NCBI GenBank assembly: GCA_017399535.1
Contig: JAFQBX010000034.1
Coordinates: forward strand, 100,999-164,998
Direction of reading: 5' to 3'
Source: Clostridia bacterium
GTDB lineage: Bacteria; Bacillota; Clostridia; Oscillospirales; Acutalibacteraceae
Length of the DNA: 64,000 nt
Shown here: positions 6,280-15,129 of the stretch, one piece after another
Layout: each line of letters opens with the position of its first letter
How positions within the stretch are numbered: position 1 is the stretch's first letter
Program-made: the position numbers and the translations under genes
The notes under the pieces: generated by a model
What the model saw: the letters and a program-made list of their open reading frames with translations, nothing else
Told to the model about the DNA's origin: nothing
The model's database searches: none

Positions 6280-9159
6280 TTACGAAATGCCGGCTTCCAT
6301 CACAGCCCATGAATACAAATCGATTCCTTTTGTTGAATTCGGTTGAACGCCGTTAGGGGTGTACTGGTATCTTTGATGGGTTTCAAAAAAGGACAAAATC
6401 AGTTCGTTCTGGTCTATGAAAAGGAATGAGTGACTATCCGCAAACACTTTAAGCCCTGTGCTGTATTTTTTAATTTCAGCTATTTTTTCATCTTGACCGA
6501 GCGTAGCATATCTGTCATTATCCAGCGTTGCCCACGGACTGAGGAGAACGATTTTCGCCTTTTGGTTGGATTTTAAGATTAGCGAGGTCAGATCTTCCAT
6601 CCTTTTTACGTATTCCTGAGGAGTCATGGCGCATTTCTCTTTATCCTGAAACTGCACGTCATGCATTCCTATTGCAACGATGTATAAATCGCTCTTTGAT
6701 GCCGCGATTTCGTCAGAATAGTTGTCGATCATTTCCTGAACTGTAATGTAGGGCTGGGAAATATTTTTAACATTTTTATTTTTGAATTTTGTCATGAGCG
6801 GCTCATACCATGGGTGTCCGTTATTGTGTGAGCCGTTGGTTATACTGTCGCCGATATAAACTATATCAGAGGCGGAACTTATTAGCTTATATAATTCCGT
6901 ATCCTTATATTTATCAAAGTCGTCGAGCAGAGAATATGAATATTCGCAATATCTTTCGTTGATAAAGAAATATCTCGGCTGAACGTTGTCGGTGGTGATT
7001 TTTTCGCCCAGCATAATCTCCGTAGTCAGCTCATGTACTTGATTTATTCTTTCAAGGTCGATATGTGCCATTTGGTCATATATATCATTCCGAGTCAGAA
7101 TGTCATAAATCGGCATAGCGCGGAAATAACCCGATTTGAATTCCTGCGTATACATGGGTATTACAGCGTTTGCTACCGGCTTTTTAGTTTCCTTGTTAAT
7201 GTATATTTCAACTATTGAAGTTGCATCGCCGTCGTAGCGAATATACGAATTAGCGAACTTTCCCGGACAATTCACGACCATCGTGTTGCCGATTTGTTCA
7301 ATTGGCTGAACGGCCTGCGTGTGGCCGCCCAAAATTATATCTGCACCTAATTCAGAGAATTTTTTATTCCAATAATCCTGGAATTCATCTGTTTCGTGCG
7401 AGAATTGAGTACCCATGTGCGGCATAACGATTATTAAGTCGGCATCTGAATCTTTTGCCTTTGCGAAATCATTTTCGATTTCGCCCATTAGTCGGGTGAA
7501 ATTTTCATCATCTTTATCGGGAAGAATGGTGGTTAAATAAGGGTAATTCTTTACAATCTCATCGGTTGAATGTCTGTTAACAAACCAGCTGTATGCGAGG
7601 ACAGCGATTTTAACCCCTTCCACGTCTATGATGGATACCGTGTCTCTTTCCTCTTTGTTTCGGAATGATCCGGTGTGAGCGAGCCCAATCTCATCAAGCA
7701 GGTCTAACGTACGCATAGCACCGTCTATGCCCATATCTAAAAGGTGGTTGTTAGCCGTGGTAACAAAGTCAATGCCTGAATTTTTTACTGCCTGAGCAAA
7801 CGAGTCGGGAAAATTGATGGATAGCTTTGCTTTATCGGAAAAGTCGCTTGTTGAATATCCCTTTTCACCGCCTGCTGTCGGTCCTTCGAATATGCCGATG
7901 GATAAATCGGATTGTGACAGATATTTTTCCGCGTATTCAAACATCGGGTCAAAATTATATTCTCCCGTTTGGCTGTCATAGGCCGATTCAACCTGGTCTT
8001 TCAGCAGGATAAGGTCGCCCACATAGGATATGACAATTGAATCGTCTATGGTTGACGGAATATCAATTTTCTGCTCGGGCTCGGCTCTGTTTAGTCGATT
8101 TATCGTTGCATTCATTAAAGGAATGGACAGTATAACCAGACAAATTACGAGCAGTATAGAAATTACTTTTTTTCCTGTTTCGCTTTTTTGCCCTGCCATT
8201 ATGTTTACAATAGAATTCAAAAAAGCATGGAACCACTCGTTAAGCTTGTCTGTGGCTAGAATAATTACAACAGCGATTGTTGCCGCAAAGGCGTAAATCA
8301 AATACACCTTTGAATAATTTGTATGCGGAAAAACAATGCTGAAACCGAATGTGATAAAGCGGTGTATCAGATAAATAAACAGACTGTTTTTACCTATTTT
8401 GGTAAGCAGGGGAATTTTGACGTTTGGCACCGAATACATCATTGCGATTATTGCAGCGGTAGCCGAAATGAATATAAAACCGCGATAAACAATATGTTTT
8501 GCGGAAAGATAAGGTTGCATCGTTATCACAGAAATCGGGATATTCACCCTGCTGATAATAACAAGGAGACAAATGCTTCCGACTATTGAAACAACAATGC
8601 CCAAAACGGTTTTAACAGTAGTTTTGTTTAGGATATGCTTTTCGAGTTTTTCTTGGTTCAAGTGGTATCCCATTAAAAAGAAGGGGAAGAAAGCCACAGT
8701 TCTGGATAACGAAAGGATATTGCTGAATTCGCTCCAAAATCCTATCAGCAACGCGGCAATAAAGGCGATTGGTAAAATCCATTTGATTTTTGAGACGTAT
8801 TTGATTATCAATCTCCATGTAATTAGTGACAGGATATACCAAGCACTTGCGTATGGGGTTAAAAGCTGAACCGATGCTCCTTCATATACGCAACAATATA
8901 ATGCAAAGAAGGTGTTTAATAAAACATAGCAGACGGAAAGCTTAATGAGGGATTTTATACTACAAGCGTTACTTGATTTGCTGAAATATCCCGAGCAAAA
9001 AACAAATGCAGGCATGTGGAATATATATATATAGGTAAAAATATCATTGACAATACTACCTTGCAAATTGGTTGCAAAGTCATAGATAAAGTGACCGAAT
9101 ACCACGAGGGTAATCAGTAATCCTTTTAAATTATCCCAAAAACAGCTTCGCTCCTTCAT
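6280..9159 (-). CDS. Acyltransferase-3 / CapA-like phosphoesterase / SGNH-domain fusion
   Basis: 959 residues; ATG preceded by AGAGGG at 6 nt. Domain 1 (about 1-330) is an acyltransferase-3/OatA-type integral membrane domain with about 10 helices and the early V-F-G-H catalytic histidine. Domain 2 (about 374-670) matches the PGA_cap/CapA calcineurin-like fold: YVGDL, an NNH-containing ANNHLLDMGIDG, PHMGTQF and GGHTQAVQ. Domain 3 (about 762-959) is SGNH/GDSL-like with VYIGDSITNGS. The canonical SGNH block V (DGVHPN) reads NGVQPN here, so both the catalytic Asp and His are replaced. Acyltransferase-SGNH fusions O-acetylate wall glycans and CapA proteins act in polyglutamate or capsule handling; joining all three suggests an envelope-polymer modifying enzyme. 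It lies between the two zinc-ribbon/PVQQ proteins on the same strand. Confidence 0.85.
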   Translation of the reverse strand: MKERSCFWDNLKGLLITLVVFGHFIYDFATNLQGSIVNDIFTYIYIFHMPAFVFCSGYFSKSSNACSIKSLIKLSVCYVLLNTFFALYCCVYEGASVQLLTPYASAWYILSLITWRLIIKYVSKIKWILPIAFIAALLIGFWSEFSNILSLSRTVAFFPFFLMGYHLNQEKLEKHILNKTTVKTVLGIVVSIVGSICLLVIISRVNIPISVITMQPYLSAKHIVYRGFIFISATAAIIAMMYSVPNVKIPLLTKIGKNSLFIYLIHRFITFGFSIVFPHTNYSKVYLIYAFAATIAVVIILATDKLNEWFHAFLNSIVNIMAGQKSETGKKVISILLVICLVILSIPLMNATINRLNRAEPEQKIDIPSTIDDSIVISYVGDLILLKDQVESAYDSQTGEYNFDPMFEYAEKYLSQSDLSIGIFEGPTAGGEKGYSTSDFSDKAKLSINFPDSFAQAVKNSGIDFVTTANNHLLDMGIDGAMRTLDLLDEIGLAHTGSFRNKEERDTVSIIDVEGVKIAVLAYSWFVNRHSTDEIVKNYPYLTTILPDKDDENFTRLMGEIENDFAKAKDSDADLIIVMPHMGTQFSHETDEFQDYWNKKFSELGADIILGGHTQAVQPIEQIGNTMVVNCPGKFANSYIRYDGDATSIVEIYINKETKKPVANAVIPMYTQEFKSGYFRAMPIYDILTRNDIYDQMAHIDLERINQVHELTTEIMLGEKITTDNVQPRYFFINERYCEYSYSLLDDFDKYKDTELYKLISSASDIVYIGDSITNGSHNNGHPWYEPLMTKFKNKNVKNISQPYITVQEMIDNYSDEIAASKSDLYIVAIGMHDVQFQDKEKCAMTPQEYVKRMEDLTSLILKSNQKAKIVLLSPWATLDNDRYATLGQDEKIAEIKKYSTGLKVFADSHSFLFIDQNELILSFFETHQRYQYTPNGVQPNSTKGIDLYSWAVMEAGIS

Positions 9160-9206
9160 AAAATCCCTCTGATAAAGTAATAAAGTTTAAAGTTTCAATT
9201 TGATAT

Positions 9207-10151
9207 TTATTTTTTAACAAAGCCCTGTTTCAATAAAGTGCTTTCGGTAGCAGATATTGAAATATTCGAATTTGTTGTTAATATTCCTGCGTTATACAGT
9301 TCATTATACTTCGCTGCTTGATCTACGTTGGAATATGTAAATTTAACGGTTAAATAATTTGTTCCCATTTTGTATTCAACGGTACAGCAGGACAGTGATT
9401 CGAATGTTGCATATTGTGTTTTTAACGAAGTTTCTAACTGCGTTTTACCGTCTTCTGATAGTCCGGTTACAGGAACGTAAAGCGTTTCAACCCACTGTTT
9501 TACTACGTCATTCTTATATCCGTAATCAGCACAGCAAATTATATTACCGGCTTGCTTGGAGGCAAAACTTGCGGTTTCCATGCCAAAGAATGTTTGGAAA
9601 TGAACAATATTTGTATCATCGAAAATTGCATCGTAAGCAGAGCTGGACTGATTTACAGATATCTCGTTATTACTTTCGGTTGATTGCTGAGGAGTGTATT
9701 GGCTGCTGGTATATCCGGTGTATCCATCGTCGTGTGAATCCGGTTCAAGTGATGGAGCAATAACAAATCTACCAATAATACCGGCAAGCACAACAACAGC
9801 TGCTACTATTATAATGACAACTGCTTTATTGCTTTTTTTGGGCTGCTGAACGGGAGCCGCCTGCTGAACGGGAGCCGCCTGCTGAACGGGTGCTGTCTGC
9901 TGAACGGGTGCTGTCTGCTGAACGGGAGCCGCCTGCTGAACGGGAGCCGTTTGCTGAACGGGAGCCGTTTGCTGAACGGGAGCTGCCTGCTGAACGGGAG
10001 CCGTTTGCTGAACGGGTGCCGCCTGCTGAACGGGAACTGCCTGCTGAACGGGAGCCGGGGTGACGGCATCGATTGTTGCTTGTTTTGCGCCGCATTTGTT
10101 GCAAAACTTGCTTCCGTCTAAAATTTGATTGCCACAATTTGAACAGAACAT
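9207..10151 (-). CDS. Zinc ribbon / PVQQ-repeat / TM hypothetical protein
   Basis: 314 residues; ATG with AGGAG about 10 nt upstream. An N-terminal zinc ribbon (CSNCGNQ...CNKCGAKQ) is followed by twelve near-perfect [A/T]APVQQ hexapeptides (about residues 33-106), a TM helix (about 111-130), a Ser/Thr/Tyr-rich stalk and a small C-terminal domain (about 175-314) that I do not recognise. It has the same architecture as the protein at 4167-6176 but a different outer domain. It has its own consensus promoter (10194-10222). The tandem repeat DNA is likely to expand and contract by slippage, changing linker length. Function unknown; possibly an envelope or stress sensor. Confidence 0.78.
   Translation of the reverse strand: MFCSNCGNQILDGSKFCNKCGAKQATIDAVTPAPVQQAVPVQQAAPVQQTAPVQQAAPVQQTAPVQQTAPVQQAAPVQQTAPVQQTAPVQQAAPVQQAAPVQQPKKSNKAVVIIIVAAVVVLAGIIGRFVIAPSLEPDSHDDGYTGYTSSQYTPQQSTESNNEISVNQSSSAYDAIFDDTNIVHFQTFFGMETASFASKQAGNIICCADYGYKNDVVKQWVETLYVPVTGLSEDGKTQLETSLKTQYATFESLSCCTVEYKMGTNYLTVKFTYSNVDQAAKYNELYNAGILTTNSNISISATESTLLKQGFVKK
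9842..10056 (-). repeat. 18-bp coding minisatellite (12 copies, PVQQ)
   Basis: Twelve tandem copies of an 18-bp unit (plus-strand CTGCTGAACGGGAGCCGC with third-position variants) encode A-A/T-A-P-V-Q-Q. The copies are more uniform than those at 5945-6064, suggesting recent expansion or gene conversion. Confidence 0.92.
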
Positions 10152-10193
10152 AAAAAAACAACTCCTAATAATAATTTAAAATTTGTTAAGATT

Positions 10194-10222
10194 ATTATAC
10201 AGTTGTGACCAAACAATTTCAA
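10194..10222 (-). promoter_or_regulatory. Consensus promoter of the PVQQ-repeat gene
   Basis: On the minus strand, TTGAAA (10217-10222), a 17-nt spacer and TATAAT (10194-10199), followed about 30 nt later by TTAGGAG and the ATG. Confidence 0.75.
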
Positions 10223-10281
10223 GTGTACAAAAGGCACATTAAAATTGTAATTATTGATATAATTTTCACAATTCTTCGTAT

Positions 10282-10320
10282 ATAAAAACGCCCTACGACC
10301 TTTCGATCATAGGGCGTTTA
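10282..10320 (-). terminator. Terminator downstream of lysS
   Basis: AAACGCCCTA (10286-10295) pairs with TAGGGCGTTT (10310-10319). The minus strand continues with TTTTTATA. It lies directly after the lysS stop. Confidence 0.88.
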
Positions 10321-10324
10321 GTTT

Positions 10325-11833
10325 TTATTCAGCTAACGGCTTCATCGTGGGGAAGAGCAGGACGTCGCGGATTGATGCGCTGTCGGTAAGGAGCATTACC
10401 AAACGGTCGATGCCAAAGCCGAGACCGCCCGTAGGAGGCATACCATATTCGAGCGCGGTAACATAGTCGTAATCAACTTCCGCATTGCTTTCGGGTTCCT
10501 CTGCCTTTTTAGCGGCAACCTGACGTTCAAAGCGTTCCTTCTGATCAATCGGGTCGTTCAGCTCGCTGAAAGCGTTACCGAATTCAGTTGCGTTGATGAA
10601 ATATTCAAATCTTTCGGTGAAAGCGGGGTCGTTGGGCTTACGCTTTGCGAGAGGGCTGTTTTCAACCGGGTAATCGTAGATGAATGTCGGCTGAATAAGC
10701 TTTTCTTCAACGTACGCGTCGAAAAGCTCGGCGAGAACGGTACCCTTTGTAGCGTTTGCGGGTACTTCGACGTGCATTTTCTTTGCACATTCGCGAGCAG
10801 CGGCATCGTCGGTCCAATCGTAATAGTCACAACCGGAATACTTCTTGACCGCTTCAACCATTGTCAAGCGTTCCCAGTTGCCCATATCGATTTCCTTGCC
10901 CTGATATGTGATCTTCAAGCTGCCACAGATTTTTTCTGCGAGCATTTTATTCATTTCTTCAACCAAATCCATCATGCCCTGATAGTCGGTGAATGCCTGA
11001 TAAAGCTCGATTGTTGTAAATTCAGGGTTGTGCTTTGTATCCATTCCTTCGTTGCGGAAGATACGGCCAACCTCGTATACGCGATGCATTCCGCCAACGA
11101 TGAGACGCTTCAAGTAAAGCTCGGTTTCGATGCGGAGGTACATGTCCATATCGAGAGTGTTGTGATGTGTCTTAAACGGACGGGCAGAAGCACCGATTTC
11201 GAGCGGAACGAGAATCGGGGTATCAACCTCGGTAAATCCTTTGTCATCGAGAAAACGACGAATTTCTTTAAGTATGCGTGAGCGCTTTTCAAAAACATCT
11301 CTAACCTCAGGATTTACGATGAGGTCAACGTATCTCTGACGGTAACGGAGGTCGTTATCGCGGAGCCCGTGGAACTTTTCGGGGAGGGGAAGGAGCGACT
11401 TTGCAAGAAGCTCAATCGACTGTGTGTGAATCGAAATTTCACCTGTCTTTGTGAGAAAAATAAAGCCCTCAACGCCGACAATGTCACCGATATCCCACTT
11501 TTTAAAGGCGGCATAGTTATCCTCGCCAACGTCGTCGCGGCGAATGTATGCCTGAATGTTTCCTTTGCTGTCCTGAATGTTAAAGAAGCTTGCCTTTCCC
11601 ATGATACGACGGCTCATGATTCGACCTGCGAGCTTGACGGTTTTTTCATTAAAGCTGTCAAAGTCGGCCTTTATCTCGGCGGTGTAGTTGGTATAGTCAT
11701 ACTTTGTCTTAACAAAGGGGTCGTTGCCGTCAGCTCTGAGGTTTGCGAGTTTTTCGCGGCGGATTTGTAAAACCTCGCTAAGCTCCTGTTCTGTTATGTT
11801 TGTGTCCTTGATTTCTTCCATTTTATCATGCAC
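10325..11833 (-). CDS. lysS: Lysyl-tRNA synthetase, class II
   Basis: 502 residues, typical for bacterial LysRS. An N-terminal anticodon-binding OB fold (about 65-170, VKLAGRIMSRRIMGKASFFNI) precedes the class II catalytic core with motif 1 (about 195-215), motif 2 (FRNEGMDTKHNPEFTTIE) and motif 3 (GGLGFGIDRLVMLL) near the C-terminus. It charges tRNA-Lys in the cytoplasm. The start used is ATG at 11833 with AAGGA 5 nt upstream; a second ATG four codons later is also possible. It lies downstream of greA on the same strand, an order common in Firmicutes, although a terminator sits between them. No T-box leader is visible upstream. Confidence 0.97.
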   Translation of the reverse strand: MHDKMEEIKDTNITEQELSEVLQIRREKLANLRADGNDPFVKTKYDYTNYTAEIKADFDSFNEKTVKLAGRIMSRRIMGKASFFNIQDSKGNIQAYIRRDDVGEDNYAAFKKWDIGDIVGVEGFIFLTKTGEISIHTQSIELLAKSLLPLPEKFHGLRDNDLRYRQRYVDLIVNPEVRDVFEKRSRILKEIRRFLDDKGFTEVDTPILVPLEIGASARPFKTHHNTLDMDMYLRIETELYLKRLIVGGMHRVYEVGRIFRNEGMDTKHNPEFTTIELYQAFTDYQGMMDLVEEMNKMLAEKICGSLKITYQGKEIDMGNWERLTMVEAVKKYSGCDYYDWTDDAAARECAKKMHVEVPANATKGTVLAELFDAYVEEKLIQPTFIYDYPVENSPLAKRKPNDPAFTERFEYFINATEFGNAFSELNDPIDQKERFERQVAAKKAEEPESNAEVDYDYVTALEYGMPPTGGLGFGIDRLVMLLTDSASIRDVLLFPTMKPLAE

Positions 11834-11846
11834 TTCCTTTACACTG

Positions 11847-11874
11847 AAAAAAGACGGGTGTATCTCAACCCGTC
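11847..11874 (-). terminator. Terminator between greA and lysS
   Basis: GACGGGT (11853-11859) pairs with ACCCGTC (11868-11874), and the minus strand continues with CTTTTTT. It may give partial read-through so that lysS is expressed below greA. Confidence 0.75.
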
Positions 11875-11886
11875 GTCAAAGCTTAA

Positions 11887-12360
11887 TTATTTAGAGATTT
11901 CGAGAATTTTGAATTTAAGCTCTCCGGCAGGAGTATCGGCGGTAGCAGTTTGACCTACCTTTTTGCCGATGAGTGCCTTTCCAACGGGTGAGTCGTTCGA
12001 AATGGTGCCGTTCATCGGGTCAGCTTCTGCCTTTCCAACGATGGTATAGGTTACTTCTTCTTTTAATTCCTTGTCGAGAAGACGAACCTTTGAGCCGAGG
12101 TTAACCTTTGTGCTGTCGATGTTGGTTTCGTCGATAAGGGTATAGTTTTTGAGCATGGATTCGAGTTCGCTGATTCTGGCTTCAACGCGTGCTTGCTCAT
12201 TTTTAGCTTCATCATATTCGCTGTTTTCCGAAAGGTCACCGAATGAACGAGCAATCTTAATCTTTTCGGCTACTTCTTTTCGAGTAACTGTGGTAAGAAG
12301 TTCAAGCTCTTTTTCGATTTTTTTGAGACCTTCTGCGGTGAGTGTAATAGTTTTTGACAT
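11887..12360 (-). CDS. greA: Transcription elongation factor GreA
   Basis: I place the start at ATG 12358-12360 ([20 protein letters not shown]), giving 157 residues, the normal length for GreA. The longer frame to 12396 adds 12 residues not found in the family. The N-terminal coiled coil carries the acidic tip ([18 protein letters not shown]) that inserts into the RNA polymerase secondary channel to stimulate cleavage of backtracked RNA; the C-terminal FKBP-like domain ends [19 protein letters not shown]. The ribosome site is modest (GGAAG, about 10 nt). A consensus promoter (12487-12515) overlaps the end of the upstream gene and gives a roughly 120-nt leader. Confidence 0.96.
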   Translation of the reverse strand: MSKTITLTAEGLKKIEKELELLTTVTRKEVAEKIKIARSFGDLSENSEYDEAKNEQARVEARISELESMLKNYTLIDETNIDSTKVNLGSKVRLLDKELKEEVTYTIVGKAEADPMNGTISNDSPVGKALIGKKVGQTATADTPAGELKFKILEISK

Positions 12361-12486
12361 GGCGTTTTCGCTTCCGTTTCTCCGCTGTGCCGGCATTAAA
12401 AAAGTGTAGCAGCTTACGCACAGAATATTACCGCAACACTTAAAAAATTATACGCAAATGAGAAACATAATCTCATAATCTTTTAG

Positions 12487-12515
12487 ATTATAATAAAAAA
12501 ATCAACTTATGTCAA
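12487..12515 (-). promoter_or_regulatory. Consensus promoter for greA(-lysS)
   Basis: On the minus strand, TTGACA (12510-12515), a 17-nt spacer, TATAAT (12487-12492). Both hexamers match the sigma-A consensus. The -35 box lies inside the last codons of the upstream gene. Confidence 0.85.
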
Positions 12516-13275
12516 GACAAATCCGTTCAACAATGGATTTAATATCCTCTTTTACTCCGTTTCGCTTCATGTAATCGCCCTTAATATTCCCGAATCGCTC
12601 GATATTACACAGCTCGAAAAGGGCTCCTGCAAATTCGATTTTATTGATTTTTTCGGGGCAGCCGTTAATCATCGAAAGGCAGTCTCCGTCAATGTGATAG
12701 CATTCATTCCGAGGAGCAAAAACCACCTTGTCGAGAGGTAAAACACCCTTTCCCTCCGGGGAGAAAATTACATTGCATTTTGACTGAATATCGGTGCCGT
12801 TTGTCACTATCGGCGCTACGCCGAAAAGTGAAAAATATTCGTTCGCATATTCGTTATATTGTGCGGTTTCGTTTGTAATTATGTAAACCTCGCTTGAAAT
12901 ATTCATCAGCGGTTCCAAACAGCCGCAAAACCGACAATCCAAATCAACGAACGCAATCGAAATTAACCGCTTGTATTCAGCCGCTTTTGTTAAAATTGCG
13001 AGTATCGTCTTTATCTCGATATGCTGCTTGTACCTTGTCGCGTCAAATAGAGGAATCAAGCTGTTATCTGTGATATTTATGTCAACCTGTTTTACCGTAG
13101 GTCTACCTCTTATAGCGGCGCATGTTTTATCGAAATTTAGTCGGTTTCTTTTTGCCCGCACGCTTATAATTTCATAGCCGAAATTGCCACAATCTACACG
13201 CCTTATTTTCGGCTTGCGAAAGGTCGCACCTCCACGCCGCCTTTTTCCTTCCTCGACCAAAAGTACGCAAAACAA
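12502..13275 (-). CDS. Hypothetical cytosolic protein (about 257 residues)
   Basis: No family recognised. The frame is open from a GTG at 13293 with no ribosome site. A TTG at 13273-13275 has GAGG 5 nt upstream and is my preferred start. The protein is soluble, has no signal or membrane segment, and starts with a very basic stretch (EEGKRRRGGATFRKPKIRR). It contains a cysteine cluster (DCRFCGCLEP) and a C-terminal run with further cysteines (ECYHIDGDCLSMINGC) that could bind metal. The Lys/Arg-rich N-terminus could contact nucleic acid, but that is inference. It lies between greA and divergent rarA; the greA promoter lies in its 3' end. Confidence 0.6.
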   Translation of the reverse strand: MFCVLLVEEGKRRRGGATFRKPKIRRVDCGNFGYEIISVRAKRNRLNFDKTCAAIRGRPTVKQVDINITDNSLIPLFDATRYKQHIEIKTILAILTKAAEYKRLISIAFVDLDCRFCGCLEPLMNISSEVYIITNETAQYNEYANEYFSLFGVAPIVTNGTDIQSKCNVIFSPEGKGVLPLDKVVFAPRNECYHIDGDCLSMINGCPEKINKIEFAGALFELCNIERFGNIKGDYMKRNGVKEDIKSIVERICLDIS

Positions 13276-13354
13276 TTTTACCTCACACTCCACCGTTGTT
13301 ATAGCAAAATATATGATTTTTTTGCCCCTTTAATTCGGACGCGGTTTACTCGTC

Positions 13355-13383
13355 TTTACAAATTGTGAAAAGTATAGTAAAAT
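13355..13383 (+). promoter_or_regulatory. Promoter of the rarA operon
   Basis: TTTACA (13355-13360), a 17-nt spacer, TAAAAT (13378-13383), 36 bp before the rarA start. Confidence 0.55.
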
Positions 13384-13418
13384 AAATAAAATTAGTATAA
13401 AAATTTGGAGGTGGAGCT

Positions 13419-14690
13419 ATGTCGTCACCGCTTGCCGACCGCATTCGTCCGTCGTCGCTTGACGAGGTTGTAGGTCAGCATCATCTGGTTGATAACGGAA
13501 AGGCGCTTCGTCGAATTATCGAGAGCGGAAATGTGCCGAATTTAATTTTCTATGGTCCTTCCGGCGTGGGAAAAACGACCCTTGCCCGAATTATCGCCAA
13601 TAAAACCAACCGAAAGCTGCATATTCTCAATTGCACAACTGCATCAACAAAGGATATTCGCGATATAATTGCCGAAATCGGTACCTTTTCAGCCCTCGAC
13701 GGAATACTCCTTTATCTCGACGAAATTCAGTATTTTAACAAGCGCCAGCAGCAGAGTTTGCTCGAACATATCGAAAACGGAAATATCATTCTCATCGCAT
13801 CCACTACCGAAAATCCGTATTTTTATATTTACAATGCGATTTTATCCCGCTCCACCGTTTTCGAGTTTAAGCCGGTCGACGTAAAGGATATCGAGCTCGC
13901 CGTAAGACGAGCCGTCGAATTTTTAAGCAACGAGAGCGGCAAAAGCATTGCAATCGAGGACGAAGCGGTCAGCGTGATTGCTTCGGGTTGCGGCGGAGAC
14001 GTGAGAAAATCGCTCAATGCCGTCGAGCTGTGTTCGCTGTGCGTTGCAAATGACGAAAAACCGATAATCACGGCCGAGATAGCTGCCCAACTTTCTCAAA
14101 AAAGTGCCATGCGATATGACCGCGACGGAGACGCCCATTACGATATTTTCTCTGCGTTTCAAAAGTCGATGCGTGGCTCCGACCCCGATGCAGCCCTTCA
14201 TTATCTTGCCCGACTGCTCGAAGCTGGCGACCTTGCAGGTGCCTGTCGCCGTTTAATCGTCTGTGCCGCCGAGGACGTAGGACTTGCTTATCCGCAAATC
14301 ATCCCGATTGTAAAGGCGTGTATCGATTCGGCATTTCAGGTCGGACTGCCCGAGGCGAGAATACCGCTTGCGAATGCGGTAATCCTCGTTTCCACCGCAC
14401 CAAAGTCGAATAGTGCAATTTGCGCGATTGATGCCGCACTAGCCGACATTCGCGCGGGAAAAACGGGTCCGATTCCCGACAATTTACGCGACGGTCATTA
14501 CGGCGGAGCGCAAAAGCTCGGTCACGCGCAGGGTTACGTTTATCCTCATTCCTACCCAAATCATTATTATAAACAGCAGTATTTGCCGAATGAAATCAAA
14601 AATGCGGCATACTATACTTATGGAGATAATAAAAATGAACAAGCGTTTAAAGCGTATTGGGACGCTGTGAAAAAGAGGGGCGAGGACTAA
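13419..14690 (+). CDS. rarA: Replication-associated recombination protein RarA/MgsA (AAA+ ATPase)
   Basis: 423 residues, typical for the family. N-terminal AAA+ module with Walker A GPSGVGKTT (46-54), Walker B LYLDEIQYF, sensor 1 STTENPYF; then the MgsA tetramerisation domain (about 230-423) with the conserved PIPDNLRDGHY and the C-terminal GYVYPHSYPNHY. RarA tetramers act at stalled replication forks and single-strand gaps. The ribosome site GGAGGTGG is 5 nt from the ATG. It is followed by two PH-domain genes on the same strand with a 4-bp gap, so it leads an operon. Confidence 0.95.
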   Translation: MSSPLADRIRPSSLDEVVGQHHLVDNGKALRRIIESGNVPNLIFYGPSGVGKTTLARIIANKTNRKLHILNCTTASTKDIRDIIAEIGTFSALDGILLYLDEIQYFNKRQQQSLLEHIENGNIILIASTTENPYFYIYNAILSRSTVFEFKPVDVKDIELAVRRAVEFLSNESGKSIAIEDEAVSVIASGCGGDVRKSLNAVELCSLCVANDEKPIITAEIAAQLSQKSAMRYDRDGDAHYDIFSAFQKSMRGSDPDAALHYLARLLEAGDLAGACRRLIVCAAEDVGLAYPQIIPIVKACIDSAFQVGLPEARIPLANAVILVSTAPKSNSAICAIDAALADIRAGKTGPIPDNLRDGHYGGAQKLGHAQGYVYPHSYPNHYYKQQYLPNEIKNAAYYTYGDNKNEQAFKAYWDAVKKRGED

Positions 14691-14694
14691 ACTA

Positions 14695-15129
14695 ATGAAT
14701 ATCGCGGTATCAAGGCAACTGATTTCGTTATATCGATTTTGGCTTTGTGCAGTGTTGTCGGTTGATGCCTTTATCTGCGGTATTCTTTCTGTATATTCCT
14801 TTTACATTTGTTTAGCAATAATGGCGGTATCGACTCTGTCTGCCGCCTTTATTGCCTTTTTTTATATTCCGCGGTTTTTCCGCACATATCTCATCGAAAT
14901 AACCGAAACTGCACTCATCGTCAAACGCGGCGTTTTCATTAAGCGAAAGTATATTTTGCCATGTCCGCGAATGATTTATTTCGACCGCAGTCAAAATGTT
15001 GCCGATCGCATATTCGGACTTTATTCGGTGAGGGTTCACGCCGCCCGAGCAAAGCTTACCATTCCTGGACTTTCTCGAAACGAGGCGCTTAAACTAACCA
15101 TGCTTTTGTCGGGAGAGAGTGAAAAATGA
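14695..15129 (+). CDS. Bacterial PH domain membrane protein, YdbS-like
   Basis: 144 residues: two TM helices (about 10-33 and 38-62) followed by a bPH2 domain (VKRGVFIKRKYILPCPRMIYFDRSQNVADRIFGLYSVRVHAA), which holds the typical rGxf.....ip...iq.v...q....r.fGl..v.v.ta pattern. YdbS/YdbT pairs in Bacilli confer resistance to certain membrane-active bacteriocins; the molecular role is unclear. It starts four bases after rarA and overlaps the next gene by ATGA, showing translational coupling. Confidence 0.8.
   Translation: MNIAVSRQLISLYRFWLCAVLSVDAFICGILSVYSFYICLAIMAVSTLSAAFIAFFYIPRFFRTYLIEITETALIVKRGVFIKRKYILPCPRMIYFDRSQNVADRIFGLYSVRVHAARAKLTIPGLSRNEALKLTMLLSGESEK

Noticed and set aside
9842..10056. 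CRISPR-like tandem repeats
   Set aside because: Units are 18 bp with no spacers, in frame, and encode PVQQ hexapeptides; no cas genes nearby.
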